From Pyrus communis (Eukaryota > Streptophyta > Magnoliopsida > Rosales > Rosaceae): a stretch of 64,000 nucleotides of DNA. A model generated the notes under the pieces. That model saw only the letters and a program-made list of their open reading frames with translations. It was not told the DNA's origin and searched no databases. Of this stretch, positions 1 through 11,774 are shown in pieces. The number at the start of each line of letters is the position of its first letter. Positions within the stretch are counted from its first letter, which is position 1. A program made the position numbers and the translations under genes. The stretch covers positions 3,759,043 to 3,823,042 of the forward strand of contig NC_084817.1 of assembly GCF_963583255.1 (NCBI RefSeq), written 5' to 3'.

Positions 1-152
1 GCGTTTAAGTTTGGCTCTCTTGAGCCCTGATTTCGATTTCCATGCAAGTGATCTTTGCCTCCTTCGTTTTCAAGTTCCGGCACTATTTGTGTAGAATTCA
101 CTTCCAGTTGTGCCATAGTGTTGTCGTTTCCGGATGTTGAGGTATTCAGGTA
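1..152 (-). CDS. possible 3' exon fragment cut by the window edge
   Basis: One minus-strand frame stays open for about 50 codons from a plausible acceptor (CTGCAG just upstream of position 152) to the left edge. The peptide is hydrophilic and rich in Asn, Glu, Gln and Gly, and includes the stretch VPELENEGGKDH. I recognise no family. It could be an exon of a gene lying to the left, or chance. Another frame also stays open over part of the interval, which weakens the call. Confidence 0.2.
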
Positions 153-2468
153 CTGCAGATGATTGAGCCAGAGACAATTTGACTGGGAAAGTAATCTGAC
201 CTAGCAAGGAGATGCTAAGCTGTCCTATTAATATATAGCCAAATTTACTTGCACCCCACACAAAGTAATTTAGTCACTATGTAAAATCTCACGTGTTTGA
301 CAACGAGCTATCATAGGATTGCTTGGACAATTAAGTAATTTGGCATACAAGTTATTTAATGTGCAAGGAGTCAAAAAGCCCCAAATAGAGTAAGATTATA
401 GAGTCTTTAACTTTATGAACTAATTTCTAGGAACTCTTATCAAGTAAATACAAAGAAGGTTTTTTAGCCAAAATGGTTTCTGAGATTAACATAATTGGTT
501 TGAGCTTGTCCAACCTCAATCATTTTGATCATTCCGTGAAAAAATCTATGTTAAATAAGGACCGAAATAACAAAAATACACTTAATTTAGTAATCACTAG
601 ACCAAAATGATTTGTCCATTAAACAATTCCAATTGATCTGTAACCCTAATTACATGTTGATCTTAAGTATGTACTCCTACATATTAAACAATTCCAATTC
701 AATAGTTTCCTTCTTTGTCTTGGGTGGCATTGAAAACCATTGAAAAAAAGAGCGGAATATGGTCAGACTCTCTGAAATTAGTTCAAGTGAAAGTAATGCA
801 TTCTCTTAGTTGCAGTTTCAAATGGTAGAGTTAGGAGTTTTTATTTTGGTTTGAAGAAATGGTTTGAACAGGCGCATCCAACCATTCAGGCCATGCGGGA
901 TCAGATACCAGCTGATCGACTGGCACATAGTACTGCTTGCTTGGCAGTATCAATCTGACCTAGTTTTTGCGGGTCGATTAGCTGTATCTAATCCCGCAAA
1001 ACAAAGTTGCGCTTTTGAAAGATTTTTATGGAGCCCTTCCACGGAGTTCAGATTATATCTTCTTTAAACCAATGATGCCCCTGCCACTGTGAATCATTGT
1101 GCATAAATGCCAGCCAATGGTCTAGTTGTTCAATTGCAGGAGTATTAACCATTTCCAAAAGAAATCAAACTGGCGAGGAGAAATCAAACATGAGAGCTCG
1201 AGTGTAACTATGTTTTTAACTACTCAAACTACAAGCCACTTGCGGACAGAGAGGAGGTGATGGAAACAGTTGCAATGACATTATATTATGGTAGGGGAGG
1301 GGAGGTTACAAGCATATGGGCTGGCAGAAATTCCAGAGCCAAAACTTCATAGGTTGGTCCTGCTACATATTAAAATCATCTCAACCACAGAACTACTTGG
1401 CCTTGCATAAGGAGTCAACCAACTCAACGGCTACAAATAATTCACGACAGAGATGATCACATAAGCCAAGTGGCTTGATGGATATGAAAACCAAAAGATG
1501 ATAACAAAACACATAAATAGGTGAGAATCTTGCCTACAACCAGAGATATAACCTCCTATTATTGTTATACTCATCATGTGACATGGTTACGTCTTTTTCT
1601 ATAAACAGCCATGGATGACAATTCGAGCCCTTTTGCGTTGCTTCTCTAAAAAACACTTATGCTCGTAAGTGCTTATAATAAAAGTACTTTTGATTATTAA
1701 CACGTTAAATTCTCAATTAAAATAAGCACTGGAAAATGCTCCCACAAGAAGCATTTGGTCGGTAGACATAAGCGCCTCTAAGTTTGCTGCCAGATGCAAT
1801 CAAAAGCGGTACATACCTATCAATAAGTGCTTCTAAGTTTTTTGCCAAATGCAATCAAAAGCGTTTTCACTTGTAAAAAAGCGCTTTTTGCCCTTCCAAA
1901 AAGAATTCCTAACAGAATCTTAGTAACCAAGCAAGATTATTGCTTACAATGAAAATTAAAGCACCTCTCATATATGCAGGTCGCAAATTAAAGCACGCTA
2001 CAAAAAGGTTAAATATGAAAAGGTAAGGGAAAAATTAGAGCATCCAGATTTACATAGTATAGATAAAACCTAACACCAGAACAGAGAATCAAAATCTTGA
2101 ACCATTTTGAAGGTGAGATGTATCAATATCTCCAAACAAATAGTTTTTGTGTACGCCGACAAATCGATATCAGCGTACCTCAAAGCGCATAACTTTTAAC
2201 AAGAACAATATGGATAATCACAAAAGGTGACAAATTGATTCAAAACCAGAAACAATACACTCCAATTTACAATTCAGTTCAATTTATTAATTTGCAGCAA
2301 ACTCAAATCATGATTTTTTTTTTTTTGATATACGATCACAACCATAAACTCCATTTCAAAGACACAAAATTCAAGACTTTCTTTCCTCTCAAGACTTACA
2401 AATAAGAATAATTACAGAACAAAAGCTAAATATTACCCACCAAAAAGCACTTATTAATGACTTTTTAC
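153..2468. other. intergenic DNA with a degenerate short repeat
   Basis: No gene is supported here. Around 1620-1900 there is AAGCGCTTTT-rich sequence of a type common in small plant transposon remnants. It includes a direct repeat of about 40 bp, seen as TAAGCGCCTCTAAGTTTGCT near 1769 and a diverged version near 1823. The rest is AT-rich unique-looking DNA and probably contains the 3' flank of the DUF3511 gene. Confidence 0.5.
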
Positions 2469-2855
2469 TCACGACCAGCTATAAAGCACTTGGGTGTACT
2501 TATCTTTAAGCCACCTGAAGCTTTTCCTGAACGAGCCCTTCATCTTCCCCTCCACAGAGTACATCTTGTAGCTCGCAACCCTCTTCTTCCTCTGCAACTC
2601 CGGATCAGCCAGGACCCCCCAATTGGAAGACGACCCAGAAATGCTTTTCCCTTTTTTCAGCTTAATCTCCCTGTTATTATAGTTATAATTCTGATTAGCC
2701 ATCTGGGTTTGTGCATATGAAACACTGTAGCTCCTCATCTCATAGGAGGAAGTGGGGCGTGGCGGCCTTGTTGGGTGTCCATAGTAGCTTCCCACCTGCA
2801 TATTATTCCCGCCGCCGCCGTACGACGACCTTGATCTCCTGTAGTCTTCTTCCAT
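2469..2855 (-). CDS. DUF3511 domain protein, small basic plant protein
   Basis: Single-exon, complete 128-residue frame from ATG (2855) to TGA (2469). The N-terminal half is low complexity (Gly, Tyr, Ser, Asn: SSYGGGGNNMQ, then YNYNNREIK). The C-terminal 50 residues are basic and carry the signature of plant DUF3511 proteins, RKKRVASYKMYSVEGKMKGS followed by FRKSFRWLKDKY. These proteins are usually about 80-130 residues, so length fits. No signal peptide or membrane segment is visible. Function is not established for the family; the basic C-terminus would suit binding to nucleic acid or membrane lipid, but that is only inference. The frame is undamaged and the gene is probably functional. Confidence 0.85.
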   Translation of the reverse strand: MEEDYRRSRSSYGGGGNNMQVGSYYGHPTRPPRPTSSYEMRSYSVSYAQTQMANQNYNYNNREIKLKKGKSISGSSSNWGVLADPELQRKKRVASYKMYSVEGKMKGSFRKSFRWLKDKYTQVLYSWS

Positions 2856-4864
2856 GGGGGCAGAGAGAGCTTTCAGACCGTTTGGTGGGCTTGGATTCTA
2901 ACAGAGGAGCAAGAAGAAGAAGAAAAGTAAGAGGAGAAAACTAAATAGATATTTTGTTTGGGTTTCATTTTTTAAGGTTTTTTTTTTTTTTTTTTGTAAT
3001 AGCTGACCTTATGAGTGATTTTAGATGGCGTGTTTCGCGGGGAATCAGGTTGTCGTGTCTACGATGCTGTTTGTTAGTATTATTTTCCAGCATCGACCAA
3101 GAAAAAGCTGAATTCTATTCAATGCATAAAAGAATAAAGGAATACAAATTTTAGGTCTTCTATATGGAATAACGAAAGAAGACTTTTAAACTAAAATAGG
3201 TTTCGAGATCCATATAATTTTTTACTTTATTTTTTAAGATTTAACTTTTTGAGTTTGTTTACCGTTAATTATTTTAAACATTTTTTTGAAAAAATTCCAT
3301 TAAAAAAGGTGAAAATGAAAAAAAATACTCTTAATTTTTATCAAAGCATTTTGGCTCATTGTTTCGTAAGAGTATTTTTATCATTGTAATCCTTAGTAAC
3401 AGAGATTTTCATGTTGGAAAAAAAAAAAAAAAAAAAAAAACTAAGATTTTCATGAAACGATCAAATTGATTCACAGTGGATAAACTTAGGGATCACATCT
3501 ATCGATTTTAAATCTCAAAGACCAAAATAAGGAGTTATGCCAATTTCAGGAACCAATTTGTCTAAAATGATATAAAATACAAATTTTAGGCCTTTTATAT
3601 GAGAGCAACTTATATTGAATGGGTTCACCGTTACGTGGTGTCTTAATCTAATAATATCTTGCCATGCGGAGAAAAACTTGCATTTGGCAATGTATTATTG
3701 GATATAGGACATCATGTAGCGGTGAACCTGTTCCATGTAAATTCTTACCCTTTTATATGTGCTATAAAGAAGCAATTTTGGCCTTGTTTGGCAAAACCAT
3801 TTTATGAATCCAAATGTTATTTCACATTTGAATATGTTTTGGCAAGAAGCAATTTCAAAGAAAATATACACAAATAAAATAGTTAGGAACTTTTAATCAA
3901 AAATAGAATTTTGAGGAACGCTAAACATACGATAATGTGATGTTTGCTTATATGGAATGAAAGAAATCATGAATCGGAGAAGAGAGAAGGAATATGTATG
4001 CATCAAGTTGCCTCTCTAATTGATTTCACTCATGAGTTTTTTTTTTTCAGATATCCAATTACTTATTTTAATCCGAAGCCCATATTTTATAAAAATTTCA
4101 TGTGTTGGTAAATACAAATGAATTACTTATCATGTTCATCATGGGTCGGTAAAACCCATTTTGTGTAAGCCCCACTTCACCTAGGAAGGTAATCATCAAA
4201 GTGGTCACTAAACAATTATACAAATAGCTACACTTTGTTGTAAGAGTTGGTTGTCAACAATTATTGTTATGAGGGAGTCTCATCTTTCTTCTTTTTGTTC
4301 TTTTTTTTAAGGACTTTCAACCAAAAAAAAAAAACGTTATTCTTCTTTTTCTTCGACTATATTGAGAAGTTGATCCCAATCAGTGCATCCCCTTTTATGT
4401 TTGGGGTCATTTTGCTCCATCACTATTTGAATTTCCGATATTATAGACGCGTAGAGATATCAGATATATGTATATATTCTCAGTCATAAATAAGAATCTC
4501 TCTTTACCATTTTTCTATTCACTCTTTCACAACAGAAACAAAATTCTCAAAAGTCAAAATTGCATCAATCTTCAGCGCACTCAAGCTAGAAGCTTCCGTG
4601 ACTCCAACGTTATATTTTATCTCAAAAACCAAACTTTGAACACTTCAATCCTAACATAGTTTAATGGTGCAAAACTTCTGACCTACTAAAATTATAAAAA
4701 GACGCAACAAAACTTCGACCAAAAATTTCCAGTCGCTTTTTCCGCCCCTGAAACGGGAATTCCCCTGTTCCAAGTAAACAATGTTAAACAATCGCCCCTA
4801 GGAAAAAGATGAATACGGCTTCGAAAATTCGATGGCAATTCACCAAAACAATGCAAAACCTTAG
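2856..4864. other. intergenic DNA between the DUF3511 gene and the eIF4A locus
   Basis: No gene is supported. The interval holds the DUF3511 upstream region, homopolymer tracts (a T run near 2978-2995, an A run near 3419-3440) and AT-rich sequence. Open frames here are short and low in complexity. The 3'UTR of the eIF4A-like locus should lie just left of 4865. Confidence 0.5.
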
Positions 4865-7600
4865 TCAGAGCAGATCAGCAACATTTGTCGGCAGCTCCTC
4901 AATGACAACGTTATAAAACTTCTGGATATCATACAACGTCCTGTCGTCGTCCTTGGTGACAAAATTGATGGCAACACCCTTCCTCCCAAACCGTCCACTA
5001 CGACCAATACGATGGAGGTAGTTCTCCGGTTGTGTTGGAAGGTCGTAATTAATCACAAGAGAGACCTGTTGGACGTCAATACCACGGGCCAACAGATCAG
5101 TGGTTATGAGCACACGAGAAGAACCAGACCGAAACTCTCTCATGATGATATCCCTCGTGTTTTGGTCCATGTCTCCGTGGGTGGCAGAAACTGTGTGATC
5201 ACGACTGCGCATCTTGTCTGTTAACCAATCAACTTTGCGCCTGGTGTTCGCAAAGATGACACTCTGTGTAATTGCCAAGGTCTCATAAAGATCACAAAGT
5301 GTCTCGAGTTTCCAATCCTCTTTCTCAACATTGACATGAAACTGCTTGATACCTTCAAGGGTGAGCTCGTCACGTTTCACCAAAATCCTTACAGGTTTGT
5401 TCAAGAACTTCCTGGTGATATCAAGGGCCTCCGGTGGCATTGTGGCGGAGAAAACCCCCACCTGAATTTTCGGTGGTAGCAGCTGGAAAATGTCATAGAT
5501 CTGAAAATATGAAATGGGATTGTTAGTACAATACACCACTTAACCAAAATAGCACGCGAAATTGAACATCACCAAACTCATTATTTGTAGCAAGAAGTAT
5601 CGAAACACAGAAGAAACAGAGAATGCAAATGAAAAAGAAATTAAGGACCTGATCCTTGAAACCTCGTGAAAGTATTTCATCTGCTTCATCTAAAACAAAC
5701 ATCTTAATGTAATCACAACGAAGAGACTGCCTTCGTAGCATGTCAAAAACACGACCAGGAGTGCCAACAACGACATGGACTCCACTGGAGAGAATGCGTT
5801 GATCTTCACGAATAGTCACCCAGTGCTCTCATAACCTTTTCAATCTGTTGAGCAAGCTCTCGTGTGGGTGCAAGAACCAATGCTTGGCAATCAAGTAAGC
5901 CATAATCAAGCTGCTGCAAAATCCCAGAGCAGAAAGTCGCTGTTTTTCCAGTTCCAGATTGTGCCTGCTGAATCACATCAAGTCCCTTGCTGAAAGGAAC
6001 AATTCCCCTTTGTTAAATCATATATCAGCTTTCCATTTTACCACAGGGATGACTTACATTCGTAGTATATCATACCAACAAATATGCATATGCATGTGTT
6101 TGTGTGTGTAAATCAAGAAGAGGCAGTGTTACATGGTAAAGGATTTTACTTCAAGCGAAGGTCACACCCCACACTTCTCGCGTAAACAATCTTACAAGTT
6201 GCAACCTAAAATATTACTCCCACCCACCATTTTCTGTCATCTAAAACACACACACACTCACACACAAAACAACATTGTCCGAAAACCTCAATACGCTCTA
6301 TTGATGAAAAATGGATTTATAAGCTTCTATCTTCCTAAAATGTTGATAAACGAAAATCATCTGATCAAGTATAACTACCCAAAAAAAAATTCCCATCAAC
6401 AAATTTCAGAAACTCTTAACTTCCAGAGAACAAAATTTGTAGCATTGTTTGATTTACCATATGCATAGATGCCCCGAAGAAGGTTCTCCTGCAATCCCAT
6501 AGCGTCAAAGCTGTCATGAACCTCATCGTACGATGTGAAGAAGTCTTTCCCATCAGCTCCAAGTCTACTCCCATCAATCCAGTAAACCAAGAATAAATCT
6601 TTATCGTTGGCAACACAAATTATGCACCACATTCAAAATATGGAATACGAAAATAAAAAAAAAGTATGAGAGTAAGAAAGCGAGCGGACAAAATAAAACT
6701 TACAACTCACTCATTTTTGCATCATACTGATGAGTATCAAATTGGGATGCTTCCGGTGCCACAGCAGCCATAACTGAAAATATCAACCCCAAGACATCAC
6801 GCTTACAAAATTAACTCACCTTATCGCAATAATCTGAGCTTACACAGTTATCACATTCAAATGATCCCGGACTTCAAAATTGAAAGGTGCATTCTTTCTC
6901 CAAAATCAAACCCGTTATACAGGAACCTTCATTTTTTATGATAATTTTTTCTAGGAATCTTGAAAATCCAAATTCAATATCAACGGGACAATGAGATAGA
7001 TTAATTCAATAAATTTAAAAAAAAAAAATGGTTATCTAAAACCGCAACGTAAATCAGTTTGTGGAAATTTTCAGGTCGATGGGCCGAGGGCGCACTCCAA
7101 CAACACCGATACTGTCCCCACTTAACCATCTGCACAATCCTCAGGTGTGGGGTTTTTATCACAAAAAACCTCGATGTTAATTAAAGAGGAGAGGGGTATT
7201 TCTATTTAAAGCACTCTTTTCTTCTCCCTCTGTCCGATGTGGGACTGGGGGTTCCAACACAGTTCATACAGTTTCTCTCAAAGTTTCCATCTTCTGGCGC
7301 ATAAAAAGTAATCCAAATCAGTAGCAATTACTCACGGATGTATAATTGATCTAACCACAACGAATGAACAAATTATATGCAAAAGGATCGAGAAATTCAA
7401 CGAGAGCATAATTAAATTAGTTCCTAAAAGGAATTAAATAAATAAAAACAGAGCGAACCTGATAGCAGTTGGGAGTTGGACAAAGTGATGCGTTTTAATG
7501 ACGGGATTGTGGATTGAATCAGGGTTAGGGTTTTCCCAAACTCCTCGGATCTCTGTATGTGTAATATTGGTTGGAGGAGTTGAGGAGGAACGCAGCAATG
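4865..7600 (-). pseudogene. eIF4A: eIF4A DEAD-box RNA helicase locus, apparently broken
   Basis: eIF4A is the ATP-dependent RNA helicase of the cap-binding eIF4F complex. Exons seen on the minus strand are a 5'UTR exon ending at 7459 (donor GTTCGC), 6704-6773 (ATG at 6769-6771, MAAVAPEASQFDTHQYDAKM), 6458-6564, about 5649-6012, and 4865-5500 (ending NVADLL then TGA). Motifs present are [32 protein letters not shown] and HRIGR. Two lesions are seen. The start of exon 3, which should encode the Q motif (GFEKPSAIQQ), is degenerate, with TAA at 6013-6015 directly before the surviving CAA-AGG codons and no usable in-frame acceptor. Near 5812-5820 the segment encoding the DYLGVKVHACVGGT region is deleted, joining GGTGACTAT to TCGTGAAG out of frame. 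The rest is highly conserved, so decay is recent. An assembly error is the main alternative. Confidence 0.8.
7080..7259 (-). mobile_element. possible TRIM/LTR-like fragment in the eIF4A 5'UTR intron
   Basis: Read on the minus strand this segment begins TGTTGGAACCCCCAGTCCCA followed by CATCGG, a typical start of small plant LTR/TRIM elements. It lies wholly in the 5'UTR intron (6776-7458). I could not find a convincing target-site duplication or a firm 3' end, so the limits are approximate. Confidence 0.35.
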
Positions 7601-7769
7601 CAGAAGAAGATGACTAGAGAAGTTGAAAGAGCTGTACGTGAAGATTATGGGATAGGGAAATTATGTGAGGGATCTTCGACGGATTAATATTTTAATTTTC
7701 CGGTTTTGCCCTTGTAATTTTGTTTTTATTTCAAAATTTTCAATTCAATCCCCACCGATCCACTCTACT

Positions 7770-7912
7770 AGGGGCTGGTTGGGCATTGCTGAAGTCATTT
7801 TTAAAAGTAGCCGATCCACTCTAATGTCAAAATCATGGATACAAAACAGCAGAAATCAAAAGCAGCTCTACTTCTGCTTTTTTTCACAGCACAGCAACCC
7901 TATACTAATAGT
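7770..7912. mobile_element. small hAT-like MITE, shortened copy in A
   Basis: The ends are imperfect inverted repeats: GGGGCTGGTTGGGCATTGCT at the left, and ACAGCACAGCAACCCTATAC at the right whose reverse complement starts GTATAGGGTTGCTGTG. This resembles the GGGCTGGTTTGG-ATTGCTGTG ends of non-autonomous hAT-type MITEs. The copy-B partner is at about 23572-23745 and keeps extra internal sequence, so A has an internal deletion. It sits just upstream of the eIF4A promoter. Confidence 0.55.
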
Positions 7913-10900
7913 TTAACATGCTAAAGCTATCATTGTTAATAAAAAAAAGTTACTTGCATGAAATCATATCGATAACAAACAGATTAACATGTGTCATATA
8001 TATAAGGACTAAGAACTTTTAAATCTATTCATCCAAAAAAAAAAAAACTTTCACCTGTAATGTTCTACTTTGCTAATATTTTCTTTCTTAAACTTCATTG
8101 TTTTTCTTTTAATACAAACAATATTTTTCTTGAAACTAGTTTGTGGGATGGGATTTTAAACTCAGATACATAGGGAATCACATCTTTATATAGCCAGTAT
8201 AATTACACTTACAATGTTACATAATTTAAAAAACTTACAGGAAATAATTCAAATACATCTTTAACTCCAACATTTGCAGAGATGATCTCCCCCTCATTCT
8301 CTCCCACAACAACTGATGGTATGTCGCTCATTCTCTCGACTCCCCCATACTTTGAATCTCATTACCACCTTTATATTTTAAGAGAGTCGATATGGTCACC
8401 AAAATTAATGTTTGGTGGCCATATACGGAATCGTTCCTTTTCCTTATAGAGGAAGAATGTGCTACTAAACCCATCGTATTTGTGTGTATTGGGCTTGAAT
8501 TTGACAGTTGTTGAAGAACAAAACATAGCTATTGGGTCCTAATTAGGAAACTGGGCTGAAGAGAAGTGCAAGGTGAAATCCTCTTTTTCCAGTCGTGCAA
8601 ATGACTTGATTTCCTGATTATTTGTTTCTGGTCCAAATGTTCATAAAACTATTTTTTGTTTTGTTTTTAAGGTAACAGTAGTGTGATACAACGATACTCT
8701 AACGAGTGTGGGGCATGTACTACCACTATTTAATTAATTATTGAACTTGTTTAAATGAATCGAACATGAGACTTTTCACTTTTAAATAGAGAAGATAATC
8801 ACTAGACTATCTACTAGTATCTGTCAAAAAAATAGTTCCACGTCTAAGACGACAGAAACCTTTTGTGACAAAGTGGAAATTCCCAATAAAAATTATACTT
8901 ATTAGAATTAGGTACCTGATTTTATGTCAGGTCAATTGTGAAATATCTCGTTTATTAAACCTCTCACTTGTAGTGTTGTGCAGTTCATTGGATGCCAATT
9001 CTGCGACCAATCAGTAGGGTTAATAAGGGGGCCATTGGCCAAGTATACGAAATGTTAACATAGTATTAGAGTGAGTTGATTGATCAATTGGGCCAACTAG
9101 GTCTACCTTGTCTTTGCCGAAATAACCTTGTTTAATGCTGTGTTTTGCTTTCATTCTTTAAGATCGATGTGAAAGTAGTTACACATGTGGCCCATAATGA
9201 AGTGGTTCCACATTAAGGGGCGAGGTAGAATACAAGAATCTCATATAGGAAAATTGCAAGTTTTACATGTGGACTAATTCATGTGGTTTCACTTCAAATA
9301 TCATCGAGTTCTTTTGTGATAGAATCTCACACCTAATATGTTATGCATGTATGTAAGATGCAAGTTAAGAAGCAATGCGTGTTGACTAATTAAGATTATA
9401 TTCCACTTAATGGATCCTGACTAATACCATTATACTCTACTCATTATCGCTTAAACTAAGACTAAATATAATTAGGTATCAAACTCTCTGTCGCCCTTAT
9501 GAATAGAAACTAAGACTAGCTCGGTGCGGTTGTACTAGTAGCAGTATGTGATTAACATCTAAACTGCCTTTGATTTATGTCGCCAGTCTTCCTATCTAAA
9601 AGAAAAGGTGATGTGGGCTCGGGAAAGAAACAGATTCAGAGGCCTTCATGTTTTCATCTTCTTCCCACACGCAGTCCTCGATGTAATCTGCCAAAACAGA
9701 CAAATGCAGTTAACAAAAGAACGAGAAAATGCAATATATGCAGCTTTTATTTCTGTTGCGCTGTTCATAATCGTTGTGGATCAGATAAGTGATCAGGGCA
9801 TATATGCCACCGGCCGCCTCCCTTATCGACCAATGCATGTATATTGCTGGGGTAGGGAGCACGTGATCATGCACATACCTCTCTGATTCAGTTCACTGTT
9901 CACATGGTTTCCTTGTTTGCAGAAATCTCTGCTGGCAAATCCATTGGTGCGAACTGATCAAGGATATTGTGGCTTATACATGAGAGATTTTTTTAAGTAC
10001 CCTATATTTAAAAAGGGCATTTCACAGGCCATTATAAAAGTGGATGAAATAACATATTTATTTGTATTCCTCCACTTATTTTATGACATATAGAATAACC
10101 GTTTAAATACTGGACATTTTGAAAAATTTCTCTTTATACTGCTAGGAAATTAATTAATTTACATTACCTGTAATTATTGTTATAATACAATAGAAGTATG
10201 AGATCGATAATACTTATGACTTATGGGATAAGTGAATAAGTGCAATATTTTCTTATGGGTAGTACTATTCATACACATATTTTTACTTCTCACACACTCA
10301 TGTCAATTTTAGGCCGTCAAATCAAATGAATTGAAGAATATCAATGACTAAAAATTAGAAAAATTAAGTTGTGAAAGGTAAAAATAAGTGTGAGTCACAC
10401 TTTTTTTCTTTTATTTTATTTATTTATCTTCATACAAGTAATTCTTCTCTATATAGAGCATCAGATTTCCGTGAATTGATTTGTTGGATTGATATATAGA
10501 CGTTTATCCCTCAACTTTGTTTGGAATGGATGAGACATCGTCGGGCCAGAATTAGCATGAATTCAAATACAGCAGCACCAACAAAAAGCAAGTGTTTCTG
10601 TGTTTTTCTTCCTCAAGCACAACTAATAAAGCCAAAAGTTGGGTTATTAGTCGGTTGAAAATCCACCCCGACCACACATTATTGACATGTGCCAGTGGAC
10701 CACAAAGATTCTCATATAATCCAACACAATCTAACTAAATTGATTAATCGCAGAACACTAATAGCTAGCATGCTTACTCAATTGATTCTCATATCATATG
10801 CACCCTTGTAATGAGCTTTAATAAAGCCATTACTAGAAGGCATGTTAGGCATATAAAGGTAGATAATTTCTATACATCCACGATATTCTAAACTAATTTA

Positions 10901-11552
10901 TTTAAATTATACAGAATGAAATTCAAACTTAAATATAAATACGGACGCATGCTTTTTTAGTCATATTAAACTCATCTATACATTGCTAGGCAGTTACTAG
11001 GATCACTCAAACTCACAAAATTATATTATATTTAAAAATGTGCCCGTGTTTTATTTAATCATATATGTTATGTTACATGACATTATTCCTTGACATGTTA
11101 TCGAAATACCAAAGTGTATTTATGTGATTATTTGGTGCACAAATTTAATGACCCTAACATACATTATTGGATCCTGTTGCATTCTGGTGCGGGTTTAATC
11201 CCCACCAGTCCTCCACTTCACTAACATATAACAATTTAACCTATTAATGTAATCATTTGTATAAAAAAAACACATTATTGGAGGATAAAATTTGGTTGGT
11301 GGCCTTCAACTAACAAGTAGCTAGCTAAACCCTAGCATGCCACATGTTAGTGGCATGCACCCTGATAAAACATCGAGATGAGCTCCTCACCCGTTTTGGT
11401 TGCTGCCGAAAGTGGAAAAGGATAAAATGAAAGCATGCTGCTGCTGGTCCAAAGGCTCCAAGGGCCTCTCGCCTGCCATTAGGGTTACCACTTACCACCA
11501 AAAAGTGTTCCATGGACCATGGACCATGGACTGTAGTATATCTACTATATAT

Positions 11553-11774
11553 AAGAGAGAGGATCCTCGCCGGATCCTTTTTGTGAGAATCTCAGGGATC
11601 CTCCAATCATATTCGTTCATCGTATATCGTGCAGCCAGCTTTTGTCAGGTAATGTTTATATTTAATTTTAAATAAAAAAAATTACAATAATTTCTGATCG
11701 CACGATGTATAATGAACAGATGTAATTGAAGGATCCTCAAGATCCTCACAAAGAGGATCCTCCGGATGCTCTTG
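11553..11774. mobile_element. GGATCCTC hairpin MITE, present only in copy A
   Basis: Long imperfect inverted repeat. The left arm contains GGATCCTCCAATCATATTCG then TTCATCGTATATCGTGC. The right arm contains GCACGATGTATAATGAACAG then ATGTAATTGAAGGATCC. Copy B lacks it (TATATATATACCTCGATGGC near 27572), so the insertion post-dates the duplication. It lies in a TA-rich target (TATATA on both sides). Related copies are at 27696-27878 and about 60100-60280. The ends are approximate. Confidence 0.75.

Noticed and set aside
4865..5539. A separate short helicase gene starting at 5539
   Set aside because: The first residues are intron sequence. The acceptor at 5501-5502 joins the upstream DEAD exon, so this is the last exon of the eIF4A locus.
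9577..9886. Open frame of about 92 codons shared by both copies (9608-9886 and 25446-25724)
   Set aside because: The two versions differ at about ten amino acids with few silent changes, there is no family match and no promoter context, so conservation reflects recent duplication, not coding constraint.
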